A stretch of DNA of 64,000 bases from Pelagibacterales bacterium SAG-MED49 (GCA_014653365.1 JACWEQ010000001.1:1-64000); one strand, 5' to 3'; positions 40,499 to 50,802 are shown, counted from the first letter of the stretch. The notes: a model not told the origin generated them from the letters alone. Numbers and translations: made by a program.

Positions 40499-41655
40499 TT
40501 AATATTAAAGTATTTTTTTATTAAAAAATAAAACTCTTTAGAACTATGTAGAAAAATCTTTAGTTTAAAGATTAAATTTATCTTAACAAGATCATTAATA
40601 ATCTTTAAATTTGTATCATCTTTCTTATATATTTCAGAAATCTCATATTTAGAATTATCAATACCTAATAAATCAAAATAATAATTTAGATTAGATAATT
40701 GAATTTTATATTTAGATATAAAATTTACAAAATCTTTATAGGTTGATAAGTCAATTTTATCTTTTTTATCTTTTTTTTTATAAGTTTTATTGGTAATTGG
40801 AAGTATAGAGACTATTGTTTTATTATAAATTAGTACAAATTTTTCTTTAGAAATTTCAATATATTGTTTTTTATTTATCTTAAAAAAAGATTTAAAATCT
40901 AAAATTAGATAAATAGCTAATGAATAAAATATTATAAAAATATTAAAGTAAATTTTATTAAACACTTTTAAGTTATAATGAATTCTTATGTATTCAAGAT
41001 AAAGGTCTGGTATATGGCTGACATTATAATCAAAAGTTTTTTTGGGTAAAAATGACCCAATTAGTTCATAAAATTTTTTAATTATATTTTCATTTTTGTT
41101 AAATACATAAATATCACATTTTGGACTCTTGTATAAAGTTAAAGATTTTATTCTTTCAAGAGTTTCATAATTCATTCTTTCTAAAATTATTTTTTTTTGA
41201 TTATGTACACCTCCAGTCATAATGTATGTTTGATATCTTGATATATGTGTCTCAACTGGATTTCGAATAAAGAAAATAATCTTAGAAATTACAATATTAA
41301 ATTTTTTAAGGTATTCTTGTAAATTATCTAATTCTGTATGATTTAATACAAAAAAAAACTCAGAACTAATAATTGCGTGTTGATATTTTGATTTAGAAAA
41401 TTTTTGTAGTTCATTATCAACAATTTGTTTTAAGTTTTTTTTTTTAGGCAAATAACTAAATTTTAAATCAGCTATATTTTGTTTAAAAAACTTAATAAAA
41501 ATATCTGCAGTTCTAAAATGATCTTTTTTAATGTAAAAATCACCAAAAAATATAAATTTATCAAAATCGTCATCAAAATATGATAATTTTAAGCTTTCTT
41601 GAATTGAGGTACTTCCTGTTTTGGGTGAGCCGGCATGTACTATTATTTTTTTCAT
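40495..41655 (-). CDS. sulfotransferase-like protein
   Basis: PAPS-dependent sulfotransferase fold (386 aa). Seen: the 5'-phosphosulfate loop HAGSPKTGSTSIQESL near 6-21 and the 3'-phosphate contact region KIIFFIRNPVETHISRYQTYI near 130-150, with the R-N-P-x-E-x-x-x-S-R-Y pattern of cell-surface sulfotransferases. The C-terminal half is long and unrecognised. It probably decorates surface glycan. Coupled to the downstream membrane protein gene. Confidence 0.8.
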   Translation of the reverse strand: MKKIIVHAGSPKTGSTSIQESLKLSYFDDDFDKFIFFGDFYIKKDHFRTADIFIKFFKQNIADLKFSYLPKKKNLKQIVDNELQKFSKSKYQHAIISSEFFFVLNHTELDNLQEYLKKFNIVISKIIFFIRNPVETHISRYQTYIMTGGVHNQKKIILERMNYETLERIKSLTLYKSPKCDIYVFNKNENIIKKFYELIGSFLPKKTFDYNVSHIPDLYLEYIRIHYNLKVFNKIYFNIFIIFYSLAIYLILDFKSFFKINKKQYIEISKEKFVLIYNKTIVSILPITNKTYKKKDKKDKIDLSTYKDFVNFISKYKIQLSNLNYYFDLLGIDNSKYEISEIYKKDDTNLKIINDLVKINLIFKLKIFLHSSKEFYFLIKKYFNIK

Positions 41656-41700
41656 ATTAATTGTATAAAAATGTAAGAGCTCTTAATATATTAAAAATAA

Positions 41701-42645
41701 ATGTTTTCTATAACAATATGTACACACAATCGATGTACACTTTTAAAACGAATGATTGCATCAATTGAAAATCAATCATTTAAAAATTTTGAAATAATAA
41801 TCATAAATGATCATAGTAAGGACAATACAAAAGATTATTTAAATACTTTAAAAAAAAATACAAAATATATAATAATACATAATGATAGCAATCTAGGACT
41901 TCAAGCTTCAAGAATTAAAGCTATAGCACAAGCAAAATATGAATATATTATCCAATTAGACGACGATGATCAAATGTTACCTTATTGTCTTGAGAATTAT
42001 AATAAAATTTTAACAAAAAATAACTATGATTTTATTAATACTAACTATGTAATAAATCAAAGTATAAAAAATCATAGCAATCATAATTTTTTAATTAAAG
42101 AGTATGATGATTTTAATAATTTGCCATCAAACAAACTTCACCCAAAATCTATTTGGAGTTTTGTTATAAAAAAAAAAATTGTACAATCAATTTATAAGAA
42201 TGATTTGATTAAGATTGATTATGGAGAAGATTTAGTTTTTATAAGTAATCTCTACAAGATTTCAAAACATTTTGCTACAGCAGATTTTAATTCAATATCC
42301 TATACTAAAAATTATAACGCCATGACAAATATAACAAAATTTAATAGCAAAACTATCAATGAGTTTATTATGTGTCATTGCTATATAGCATCGATATGGG
42401 GTAAAAATTCAATGGTTACGAACTTTATAAATCATGTAACTCTTAATTGGCGTTATTCGTTTTTTAAAATAATTGAAAAAAAAATTTCAAAAAATAATTT
42501 AATAAATTTTAAATCTAGATTTAAAGATCTTTATTCAGATTTTGATTATGATTTGAATCAAAAAATTTTTCCCAAGATATATCCATTAAGTCGAAGCTAT
42601 ATATTGAATCAGAAATCAAATTTTTTAAAAGTGATATCAAATTAA
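41701..42645 (+). CDS. family 2 glycosyltransferase
   Basis: GT-A fold glycosyltransferase (314 aa). Seen: FSITICTHNRCTLLKRMIASIENQSF at the N-terminus and QLDDDDQML near 80, the metal-binding DxD. Sugar and acceptor unknown. Divergent from the sulfotransferase gene by 45 nt; the next gene follows by 4 nt. Confidence 0.85.
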   Translation: MFSITICTHNRCTLLKRMIASIENQSFKNFEIIIINDHSKDNTKDYLNTLKKNTKYIIIHNDSNLGLQASRIKAIAQAKYEYIIQLDDDDQMLPYCLENYNKILTKNNYDFINTNYVINQSIKNHSNHNFLIKEYDDFNNLPSNKLHPKSIWSFVIKKKIVQSIYKNDLIKIDYGEDLVFISNLYKISKHFATADFNSISYTKNYNAMTNITKFNSKTINEFIMCHCYIASIWGKNSMVTNFINHVTLNWRYSFFKIIEKKISKNNLINFKSRFKDLYSDFDYDLNQKIFPKIYPLSRSYILNQKSNFLKVISN

Positions 42646-42649
42646 AATT

Positions 42650-44872
42650 ATGAAAAAACTTTTATCAATAATAATTCCAACATTTAATGCTGAAAAAACA
42701 ATCCAAACAGCTATTGCGTCGTTGTTAAAGATTAAAAACCAAAATTTAATTGAAATAATTATTGTTAATGATTTTTCAACCGATAATACCTTTAAAATAT
42801 TAAATAATTATTCTGATCATATAAAAATTTTAAATCTAGATAAAAATGTTGGGTGTGGCTTAGCAAGAAATAAAGGTGTTAAAATTGCAATTGGTCAATA
42901 CATTTCTTTTTTGGATGCAGACGATATTTATTTACTAAATGATTTGAGTTTTTTTAATGATTTAGTTTCAAAAACACATTCTGACCTTTATTTGTTTAAC
43001 CACAAAATTAATTCAGACGATGAAAATATTAAACTTAAATTTCAAAATAATAATTATGAATTGTTTAATATTGAATTTAAACAGAATCCAAACCTAATTA
43101 AAGAAAGACCATGCTGGTCTATAATTTATAAAAAGAATTATTTATTAGAAAATAAAATTTTTTTTAAGAGATCACATTGGGAAGATATTGATTTTGTCTT
43201 AGAGGCTTTGTGTAATTCAAAAAAAATCACAAATGTAAATATTAATATAATTGAATACAATAAATTATCAAAAAATACTATTTCTGGTAAAATAAAAAAT
43301 CTTGATGATTTAAATTTAATTTATGATCAATTTATCCAATCATACTCACATGTAAGCAAATATAAAGATTCATCTGAAAAAGTATATAATATTATAATAG
43401 CTTTTAACTTTGTAAAATTTATTTATTTACTAAAAGAAAATATTAATGATCTTAACAAAGTTAAAAATTTAGAAAAATTTTTTAATCTTATTAGAGATCA
43501 TCAAATTACTAATGAAATTTTCTTGAATGAAGAAAATGAAGGTATTGCTTATAGTAAGATAAAAAATTTAACTTTCCTATATTATATAATTAATAATTAT
43601 AATTTTAATATTTTTAAAAATGCAATAAATCAAGAACTTCCAAAAAGAATGTTGGAAATTTTTTTTGAAAATGCTTTTCTAAAAAATTACCTTAAAAATA
43701 ACATTGATTGTTTAAAATATTTTGAAACAAGCCATATCTCAAATTTATTAAGTTTTAATACTGGAAATTTAAAAAAAATATTTATTCATATAGGTTTGCC
43801 TAAAACAGGCACCTCTGCAATACAAAATTTTTTATATAATGAAAGAACTGAATTAAAAAATTATGGCATTTTATACCCTGAGACTATTACTAGTTTTAAT
43901 TTTGATCGTTCAAGAAAAATTACTCTAACCAAAGATCCTAATAATTTTTTTGATCATAATTATTTAGCTGACATTCAAAACTATCCAAATATTAATCATG
44001 ATGTTTTTTATAATAAGCTTGCAACAGAAATTTTAGAAAATAATAATTGTGAAAATTTAATTCTATCTGCAGAAAATTTGTATTTTGCTAATGATAAATT
44101 ACTATTTAAACTTAAAAATTTATTCAAAAATTTAGATATAAAGATTATTTTTACAAAAAGAAATTATTATGAATGGCTAGATAGTTATTATTATGAAAAG
44201 ATATATTCTGGAAGAGAAACCAACGGCTTTTCTTACTTTTTTAATGAACTTTTGAGAAATAATTTTTTACCTTTTGATAAAATTACCTCAAGATGGAAAA
44301 GAATATTTGGTTCTGAAAATTTTTTGGAAACATATTATGAAGATGAAAACTATATTGCTAATATATTAACCTTGTTTCAAATACCTCTAAAAAAAATTGA
44401 GCAATATGAGTATAACTTAGTCAATAATATTAAAAAAAGTCCAATTAAAATTAGCGTAATATCTAATTTTAATTTGTTAAATTCTAATTTAAACTTTTAT
44501 GATTTTATTATTAAAAAAAAATCATTTTTAAAAAAGATTAATAAATTAAAAAGTCATAATATGAATTTTACCTTCATTAATAAAAAAATTATAAATTCAA
44601 ATACTTATAAATTTTTAGGAAATTGTAAAATTCCTCAAAATAAAGAATTTATAGAAACTGATGAAATGACTATTTTGACAAAAGAGCATAAAAAAAATGA
44701 TTTTTTAAATCCTAAAAAAAATGAATTTATCTATAAATTTTTATATTTTATTAAAAGAATAATTTTATCAAATAGATATTTATATGTTTTTTGTTTAAAA
44801 ATTATTTCACTTATAAGCTTAAATCCAAGATTGAGTGGTTATTTATATAGAATTATATATTCAATAAGATGA
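42650..44872 (+). CDS. two-domain glycosyltransferase-sulfotransferase fusion
   Basis: 740-residue protein with an N-terminal GT2 domain (LLSIIIPTFNAEKTIQTAIASL, then FLDADDIYLL near residue 88) and a second domain from about residue 375 (IFIHIGLPKTGTSAIQNFLYN), the PAPS loop of sulfotransferases, with FTKRNYYEWLDSYYYEKIY as the likely 3'-phosphate contact. A fusion would link glycan extension and sulfation in one polypeptide. Verified by a single open frame with no internal stop. The next gene overlaps it by 4 nt. Confidence 0.8.
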   Translation: MKKLLSIIIPTFNAEKTIQTAIASLLKIKNQNLIEIIIVNDFSTDNTFKILNNYSDHIKILNLDKNVGCGLARNKGVKIAIGQYISFLDADDIYLLNDLSFFNDLVSKTHSDLYLFNHKINSDDENIKLKFQNNNYELFNIEFKQNPNLIKERPCWSIIYKKNYLLENKIFFKRSHWEDIDFVLEALCNSKKITNVNINIIEYNKLSKNTISGKIKNLDDLNLIYDQFIQSYSHVSKYKDSSEKVYNIIIAFNFVKFIYLLKENINDLNKVKNLEKFFNLIRDHQITNEIFLNEENEGIAYSKIKNLTFLYYIINNYNFNIFKNAINQELPKRMLEIFFENAFLKNYLKNNIDCLKYFETSHISNLLSFNTGNLKKIFIHIGLPKTGTSAIQNFLYNERTELKNYGILYPETITSFNFDRSRKITLTKDPNNFFDHNYLADIQNYPNINHDVFYNKLATEILENNNCENLILSAENLYFANDKLLFKLKNLFKNLDIKIIFTKRNYYEWLDSYYYEKIYSGRETNGFSYFFNELLRNNFLPFDKITSRWKRIFGSENFLETYYEDENYIANILTLFQIPLKKIEQYEYNLVNNIKKSPIKISVISNFNLLNSNLNFYDFIIKKKSFLKKINKLKSHNMNFTFINKKIINSNTYKFLGNCKIPQNKEFIETDEMTILTKEHKKNDFLNPKKNEFIYKFLYFIKRIILSNRYLYVFCLKIISLISLNPRLSGYLYRIIYSIR

Positions 44873-45561
44873 TAATTGCAGAAAAAAAAATTAGAGCTAT
44901 TGAGATAGATATTTTAAAATGTTTTTATTGTCCTGTTCCAAAAAATGGAAGCACATCGTTTAAACATCTTAATTTTTTTTTAAATTATAATCAGATGTTT
45001 AAAGACACTAAGATTTCTGAAATTATTCATATACATACACTTTACCCAAGTCAAAGATATATGAAACCATATAATTCCTTACAAGCCCATTTTAAATTAA
45101 ATTTTTTAAATTATCATTCCCTTTTTACAACAAGAGATCCTATAGAGAGATTTATTTCAGGTTTTAATGATAGAGTTTTATTCCATAATAAATTGGAATT
45201 AAATTATTCAAGTAATTTTGATAAATTAAATTTTTTTTTTGATAATTTTGATAAACTTCTTTTAGAAAATATGGACATAAATTGGCATTTTGCTACACAA
45301 CACTCATTTTTAGATATTTATAAAAAAAGATATAAAAAAATAACTTTTATAAAATTAAATCAAATTAGAGAATATTTATTGAATAATACCAAAGGTTTAT
45401 TAAAAAATAGGGTGGTAAAATTTTATGATAACGAAGAATATTATTTTAATTCATCTAAATCTAGAAAAATTCATTCACAAATTAAAATTGAAGATCTCAA
45501 TGATGAACAAAAACATTTTATTAATATATTTTACAAAAAAGATTTTAGTTTAAATCTTTAA
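44869..45561 (+). CDS. sulfotransferase family 2-like protein
   Basis: Small sulfotransferase-type protein (230 aa). Seen: FYCPVPKNGSTSFKHLN, a PAPS-binding loop of the HNK-1/chondroitin (family 2) type, and SLFTTRDPIERFISGFNDRV, the 3'-phosphate motif. Overlaps the fusion gene by 4 nt. Third sulfotransferase-like protein in 5 kb. Acceptor is probably a surface glycan; inference. Confidence 0.8.
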   Translation: MIIAEKKIRAIEIDILKCFYCPVPKNGSTSFKHLNFFLNYNQMFKDTKISEIIHIHTLYPSQRYMKPYNSLQAHFKLNFLNYHSLFTTRDPIERFISGFNDRVLFHNKLELNYSSNFDKLNFFFDNFDKLLLENMDINWHFATQHSFLDIYKKRYKKITFIKLNQIREYLLNNTKGLLKNRVVKFYDNEEYYFNSSKSRKIHSQIKIEDLNDEQKHFINIFYKKDFSLNL

Positions 45562-45594
45562 AAAAGATTTTTTTTTAATTTGATAATCTATTTT

Positions 45595-46149
45595 ATGAAG
45601 AATTTAATATTAGTATCTGGATTTACAGCAGCTGGTAAAAGTTTTTTTATCAAAAAAATACAAAAAGATTATCAAAAATATTTTCCTCTATTAATTAAAA
45701 AAAAAAAATCACAGAAATTTATTTTTACGTCTTTTCGAAAACTTAAAAAATACCAAAAATTAAATAGTAAAAAATTTTTTTTTCCTAAAAAAACAAATTT
45801 AATTTTTCATATGGATATTTATGAAAAAGATTTTACAGTTTTAAATAACTTAATTAATAAATCTGATAATATTTCTTCAATTATAATTTACACCTCTAAA
45901 ATAATCTATATTAAAAGAATTTTAATACGGATGTTAAAATTTAAAAAAAATTTTTTTTATCTTTTTAAAAAAGTTTTATTTTGTATAAATACTAATAATA
46001 TTCGTTATTTGTATAAAAATTGGTTTTTATATCTAAAATTAATGAATGTAAATGAGCATTTAATTATTAATTCTACCCATGATAACAAGAAAATTATTAA
46101 ATCTAATTATAGATGCGCACAAGATATAATTCTAAAAAATTTAAATTAG
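45595..46149 (+). CDS. P-loop nucleotide-binding protein (184 aa)
   Basis: Walker A motif GFTAAGKS within LILVSGFTAAGKSFF at the N-terminus, as in kinases and nucleotide-modifying ATPases. The start MKNLILVSGF at 45595 is favoured; a TTG 15 nt upstream would add five residues. The rest is Lys/Phe-rich and unrecognised. Last gene of the island. Sugar kinase or PAPS-related function is only a guess. Confidence 0.55.
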   Translation: MKNLILVSGFTAAGKSFFIKKIQKDYQKYFPLLIKKKKSQKFIFTSFRKLKKYQKLNSKKFFFPKKTNLIFHMDIYEKDFTVLNNLINKSDNISSIIIYTSKIIYIKRILIRMLKFKKNFFYLFKKVLFCINTNNIRYLYKNWFLYLKLMNVNEHLIINSTHDNKKIIKSNYRCAQDIILKNLN

Positions 46150-46311
46150 ATTAAATTAAGACATCAAATATTTTTTCCAAAACTACTTTAAGAAAAATAT
46201 GTTTATTTTTATACTGATAAATAACAATTTAAGTTAGTATAAATATTAATTATTATCGTTATTATGATTAGTAATTTTGTGTTAAAATTTACAAATAAAA
46301 TAGGTTATTTA

Positions 46312-47424
46312 ATGAAAGTTAAAGCTGCAATTGCATTAGAAAAAGCTAAGCCATTAATTGTAGATTATGTAGATCTTGAGGGACCAAAAAAAGGTGAAGT
46401 CCTAGTTGAAATAAAATCTACAGGAGTATGTCACACAGATGCATACACTTTATCTGGCGATGACCCAGAAGGTATTTTCCCATCAATATTAGGTCATGAG
46501 GGAGCAGGAATTGTTGTTGAAGTGGGTGATGGAGTAACCTCATTAAAAAAAGATGATCATGTTATACCTTTGTATACCCCAGAATGTCGTAAATGTAAGT
46601 TTTGTCTATCTGGTAAAACAAATTTATGCCAAGCTATTCGCGAAACACAAGGTAAAGGATTAATGCCTGATGGAACTTCAAGATTTTCTTATAAAGGAAA
46701 AACTTTATTTCACTATATGGGCACTTCAACATTTGCAAATTATACAGTTGTTCCAGAAATTGCCTTAGCTAAAATTCGTGAAGATGCACCAGCAAGTAAA
46801 GCTTGTTATATTGGTTGTGGTGTAACAACAGGTATTGGTGCAGTAATTAATACAGCAAAAGTTGAGGAGGGTGCAACTACAGTTGTTTTTGGTTTAGGTG
46901 GAATTGGTCTTAATGTTATTCAAGGATGTAAGTTAGCTAAAGCAAGTGTGATTGTTGGGGTAGATTTAAATCCAGAACGTAAACAAATTGCAGAAAAATT
47001 CGGGATGACAGATTTTGTTAATCCGAAAGATTATCCGGATAATAAATTACAAGAAAAATTAATTGAATTAACTAATGGTGGAGCTGATTATAGTTTTGAA
47101 TGTATTGGAAATGTTAATGTTATGCGTCAAGCATTAGAATGTTGCCATAAAGGTTGGGGTGAATCAATTATTATTGGTGTTGCGGGTTCTGGTCAGGAAA
47201 TTGCAACTAGACCATTTCAATTAGTTACAGGAAGAGTTTGGAAGGGAACTGCATTTGGAGGAGCCAAAGGTAGAACAGATGTTCCTAAAATTGTTGATTG
47301 GTATATGGATAAAAAAATTAATATAGATGATTTAATTACTCATGAGTTTGCTATTGAAGACATCAACAAGGCATTTGATTTAATGCATGAAGGAAAATCA
47401 ATTAGAAGTGTGATTAATTTCTAA
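46312..47424 (+). CDS. frmA: S-(hydroxymethyl)glutathione dehydrogenase (class III ADH)
   Basis: NAD-dependent, zinc-containing enzyme (370 aa) oxidising S-(hydroxymethyl)glutathione to S-formylglutathione. Seen: catalytic Zn ligands Cys40 (TGVCHTDAY) and His62 (GHEGAG), structural Zn ligands C92, C95, C98 and C106, and the NAD fold [14 protein letters not shown]. Start at 46312 matches the family; an ATG 48 nt upstream would add a spurious 16 residues. The fghA gene follows 1 nt later. Confidence 0.95.
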   Translation: MKVKAAIALEKAKPLIVDYVDLEGPKKGEVLVEIKSTGVCHTDAYTLSGDDPEGIFPSILGHEGAGIVVEVGDGVTSLKKDDHVIPLYTPECRKCKFCLSGKTNLCQAIRETQGKGLMPDGTSRFSYKGKTLFHYMGTSTFANYTVVPEIALAKIREDAPASKACYIGCGVTTGIGAVINTAKVEEGATTVVFGLGGIGLNVIQGCKLAKASVIVGVDLNPERKQIAEKFGMTDFVNPKDYPDNKLQEKLIELTNGGADYSFECIGNVNVMRQALECCHKGWGESIIIGVAGSGQEIATRPFQLVTGRVWKGTAFGGAKGRTDVPKIVDWYMDKKINIDDLITHEFAIEDINKAFDLMHEGKSIRSVINF

Positions 47425-47425
47425 A

Positions 47426-48256
47426 ATGGAATTAATTGAAAAACATAGGTCACACAACGGATCTCAAGAAGTTTACAAACATATTTCGGATACAACAAAT
47501 TGTACCATGCAATTTGCTGTTTATTTGCCTGATAATATTACTGATTGTCCGTTATTATATTTTCTAAGTGGTATAACTTGTACAGAGCAAAATTTTATTC
47601 AAAAATCTGGATTTCAACAATTTGCCTCAAAACATCAGGTTGCTGTTGTTGTACCTGACACCAGCCCAAGAGGAGAGGGTGTACCAGATAACGAAGATTA
47701 CAAACTTGGGTGTGGTGCAGGATTTTATCTTAACGCTACAAGAGAACCCTGGTCTAAAAATTATAAGATGTACGATTATATCACAAAAGAATTACCAGAG
47801 TTAATTTCAAACAAATTTGAGTTTAGTAAATCAAAAATAGGAATTTTTGGCCATTCAATGGGTGGGGGTGGTGCTATTCATTGTGCACTTAAAAATGATT
47901 TATATAAATCAGTCTCAGCTTTTTCTCCAATATGTTCTCTTCATAAAAGTACATTTTCAAAAGATATGTTTTCTAATTATTTAGATAATAACTCAGATGA
48001 ATTAAATACCTATGATCCTATAACTTTAATAAAAAATTCTAAAAAAAAATTTAAAAGTATTAAAATAGATGTTGGCTTAAATGATGATTTTTTAAAAGAT
48101 CTTTACATAGATGATTTTATAAAAGTGTGTGAAGAAACTGGTCAAAAATTACTTGTAGCAAAACATCCAGGTTATGACCATGGTTATTACTTTATTAATT
48201 CATTTATAGAAGATCATATAGATTATCATTTTTCTATTCTAAATAATGTCAAATAA
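47426..48256 (+). CDS. fghA: S-formylglutathione hydrolase
   Basis: Serine esterase (276 aa) hydrolysing S-formylglutathione to formate and glutathione, completing formaldehyde detoxification with frmA. Seen: SGITCTEQNFIQKSG, DTSPRGEGVPD, nucleophile in GIFGHSMGGGGA and a C-terminal HPGYDHGYYFI with the catalytic His. One nucleotide separates it from frmA, so the pair is co-transcribed. Confidence 0.95.
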   Translation: MELIEKHRSHNGSQEVYKHISDTTNCTMQFAVYLPDNITDCPLLYFLSGITCTEQNFIQKSGFQQFASKHQVAVVVPDTSPRGEGVPDNEDYKLGCGAGFYLNATREPWSKNYKMYDYITKELPELISNKFEFSKSKIGIFGHSMGGGGAIHCALKNDLYKSVSAFSPICSLHKSTFSKDMFSNYLDNNSDELNTYDPITLIKNSKKKFKSIKIDVGLNDDFLKDLYIDDFIKVCEETGQKLLVAKHPGYDHGYYFINSFIEDHIDYHFSILNNVK

Positions 48257-48324
48257 AACAATATAGCTCATATTAGGTTATTTTTTACTTTATAATAGTA
48301 ATAAGAATTAATACATTTTCTTAT

Positions 48325-49602
48325 ATGAAAAAATATATATCTATCGTTACTATTATATTTCTTACTATTTTTTTAACTCAACAAGCTAATGCAAATATTG
48401 ATCCCCAACAACAAGCTCAGCAAATAATCCCATCAAATATGAAAAATTCTGATGAAAATAAATTTTTAGATAGCTATGAGTTTTATGAGCTTTTCCCAAA
48501 GAAAAATTGTGATGATATTTATCAAAGAATTTCTTATGGCAAAAAAAAGAAACTCAATAAAGAAGTATTGTTACAAAATTATTTTAATTTAAAAAAAATT
48601 AACCTTAATGAAAATAATTCATTATTATCAATATTTTTAAAACAAAGAAGTTATTTCTATAAAGAACCACGATTAGAGTTTGCAATATTCAATAGCTTAG
48701 CAATGGAAGATTTTTCAGATGAAATTAATTCTATTATGCAAATGATTAATAATGCAAAAACGAAAAGAATTGTTGTTTGTGAATATGATCTTAACAAAGG
48801 TATTGCAGAAGAAAAATTCTTTGATTTTAAGATTAATTTTGAAAATTCTTTAAGTGTAAATTCCAATGAAACACCAAAAATTTTAATATACTACGATGGG
48901 ACCATAGAATATGTATATAGTGATGAAGAAGTAATTTATGCAGTTCCAAATTTTAATTATAAAAAATATCCATTTGACTCACAAGAATTTAAATTTTCAA
49001 TAACTTCTAAGATTTATGATAATTTAACATTTGATAAATCTGATAAGTTTAATGCGTTAATTGAAGAAACAAAAAATTCAAATTTTGAAAATATATTAAT
49101 TTTAGGATGGGCTATAAATAAATTTGATGTTTATTCACAAGTATCATCACTCAGAGATACATATGCTAGTTACTCAAAACATTCCGTTGAAACTAATGTT
49201 GCGATCGAAAGAAATTGGAAAAATAATTTTTTAAGATATATATTACCTGTATTTGGTATCTCTTTTCTTATTTATGTTTCTATGGCTTTTGCCCATCACA
49301 CTCATTCAAGACCTACTTGGTTATCAGGTCTATTTTTTGCAATTATTGTTTTTGAGCTTTCTGCATCAAGTAAGATACCAGTACTTCCATATATGACTTT
49401 TTTTAATTTAGTTATTTTATCAGCGTACGGATTATCAATTGTAACTATTTTTTTAAGTATGATGGAATCTTATTATAACGATGTAGCAAAACCTCATAAA
49501 AATAATAAAAGAAATGCAGAAAATATTATACTTTATTATAGATATTACTGCCCAATAATTTTTATCTTTTTTTGTATATCTTTGTATTTAATGATTTTGT
49601 AG
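48325..49602 (+). CDS. bacterial pentameric ligand-gated ion channel homologue
   Basis: Cys-loop-receptor superfamily (pLGIC) protein (425 aa), likely a ligand-gated channel in the inner membrane. Seen: signal peptide (1-23), long N-terminal extension, a ligand-binding-type stretch NFNYKKYPFDSQEFKF at 210-224 (the Pro-loop equivalent), and the ERNWKNNFLRYILP before TM1 (about 303-322). TM2 (331-347) is followed by SKIPVLPYMTFFNLV, matching the TM2-TM3 loop of GLIC-type channels (LPxxPYMT); TM3 (357-380) and TM4 (408-425) follow. The N-terminal half is about 100 residues longer than GLIC. Confidence 0.8.
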   Translation: MKKYISIVTIIFLTIFLTQQANANIDPQQQAQQIIPSNMKNSDENKFLDSYEFYELFPKKNCDDIYQRISYGKKKKLNKEVLLQNYFNLKKINLNENNSLLSIFLKQRSYFYKEPRLEFAIFNSLAMEDFSDEINSIMQMINNAKTKRIVVCEYDLNKGIAEEKFFDFKINFENSLSVNSNETPKILIYYDGTIEYVYSDEEVIYAVPNFNYKKYPFDSQEFKFSITSKIYDNLTFDKSDKFNALIEETKNSNFENILILGWAINKFDVYSQVSSLRDTYASYSKHSVETNVAIERNWKNNFLRYILPVFGISFLIYVSMAFAHHTHSRPTWLSGLFFAIIVFELSASSKIPVLPYMTFFNLVILSAYGLSIVTIFLSMMESYYNDVAKPHKNNKRNAENIILYYRYYCPIIFIFFCISLYLMIL

Positions 49603-49637
49603 TTCTGATTATTATTAAGCTTTTAGTCTAGAACTAA

Positions 49638-50123
49638 CTAATCTCTAAAGTTTACAAACTCAATTGGAAGACCAATATCAATTGCTTCTATTGCAGATAT
49701 TGCTTCTTGAAGATCGTCTCTTTTTTTTCCTTCAGCTCTTAATTCTTCCCCTTGAATTTTAATTTGGATTTTAAGTTTTAGTTTTTTAACATCAGCAATA
49801 ATTTTTTTAGCATTTTCTTGGCTAATACCTTCTTTTAATTCACTGACTTGTCTAATAGTTGTGCCAGTTGCACTTTCTGAATTTTTAACAACTATCACTC
49901 TTGGATCTACTTTCCTTCTTATTAGATGAACTTGTAGTAATTCATTTACTTGTTTTAATTTTAATTCATCTGGGGCTAATGTGGTGATCGTTTTATCTTT
50001 TCTTTCAATTGAAATATTAAGCCCTTTGAAATCATATCGGTTAGTAATTTCTCTTAAACAATTAGCAAGAGCATTATCAAATTCTGGATAATTAATTTTA
50101 CTGATTACATCAAATGAGGGCAT
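49638..50123 (-). CDS. YajQ-family nucleotide-binding protein
   Basis: YajQ-family protein (162 aa), members of which bind cyclic di-GMP or nucleic acids. Seen: MPSFDVISKINYPEFDNALANCLREI, TNRYDFKG, VIVVKNSESATGTTIRQ and the tail GLPIEFVNFRD. Start at 50123 (MPSFD) matches the family; an upstream TTG frame adds six residues and is not favoured. Confidence 0.9.
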   Translation of the reverse strand: MPSFDVISKINYPEFDNALANCLREITNRYDFKGLNISIERKDKTITTLAPDELKLKQVNELLQVHLIRRKVDPRVIVVKNSESATGTTIRQVSELKEGISQENAKKIIADVKKLKLKIQIKIQGEELRAEGKKRDDLQEAISAIEAIDIGLPIEFVNFRD

Positions 50124-50228
50124 AGATTTTATATATAACAATAAATTTCTTAATTACAGTAATAATTGATCATAAAAGAATTTAAAACTATGCAAGATTC
50201 AAGTAAAGTTGATCTTGAATTATGAGTT

Positions 50229-50792
50229 ATGAGTAAAATTTTTAAGATTATATTTTACAGTATTTATTTTTTTACATATTCTCATGTAATGGCCAATGAA
50301 GAAGCTAAATATGATATTGTAAAGTCGAATAATACCTATGAGATTAGGAAATATACTGATCGTTTAGCTATACAAGTTGTAAGCACAAATGGAAATAATG
50401 GTTTTAGAAAACTATTTAATTATATCTCGGGTAATAATGAAAAAAATCAGAAAATAAAAATGACAGTACCAGTTACAGTGATGGAAAAATCTGGAAATAT
50501 GACAATGCAATTTTATTTACCTTCTAAATTTGATAAAAATAATATACCAAACCCTACAGGTTCTGATGTTGAGGTAATAAATATAGAAGGTGGTTACTAT
50601 GCTGTGATTAGATACTCTGGTAGAGCATCAGAAAATAATTTTATTAAACACAAAAGTATTTTAGAGGATAAATTATTTAAGGATAATATTTCAATAAAAA
50701 GCCCTGCAATTAAAGCAACTTATAACAGTCCCTTTACTCTACCACTAATGAGAAGAAATGAAGCGATGTTTAAGGTAGAATATAAAGATTAA
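50229..50792 (+). CDS. SOUL family haem-binding protein
   Basis: SOUL/HBP-type protein (187 aa) with an N-terminal signal-like segment (FKIIFYSIYFFTYSHVMA) and body KYDIVKSNNTYEIRKY, KIKMTVPVTVM, MTMQFYLPSKFD and NEAMFKVEYKD, all typical of the SOUL domain. Likely periplasmic, possibly haem-binding. Function in bacteria is not established. Confidence 0.88.
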   Translation: MSKIFKIIFYSIYFFTYSHVMANEEAKYDIVKSNNTYEIRKYTDRLAIQVVSTNGNNGFRKLFNYISGNNEKNQKIKMTVPVTVMEKSGNMTMQFYLPSKFDKNNIPNPTGSDVEVINIEGGYYAVIRYSGRASENNFIKHKSILEDKLFKDNISIKSPAIKATYNSPFTLPLMRRNEAMFKVEYKD

Positions 50793-50802
50793 ATGAAAAA
50801 AA

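Noticed and set aside
38918-46149. Prophage
   Set aside because: No capsid, terminase, tail or integrase genes; content is glycan modification.
46264-46311. 16-residue N-terminal extension of FrmA
   Set aside because: [10 protein letters not shown] at 46312 matches the class III ADH start; the extension has no family counterpart.
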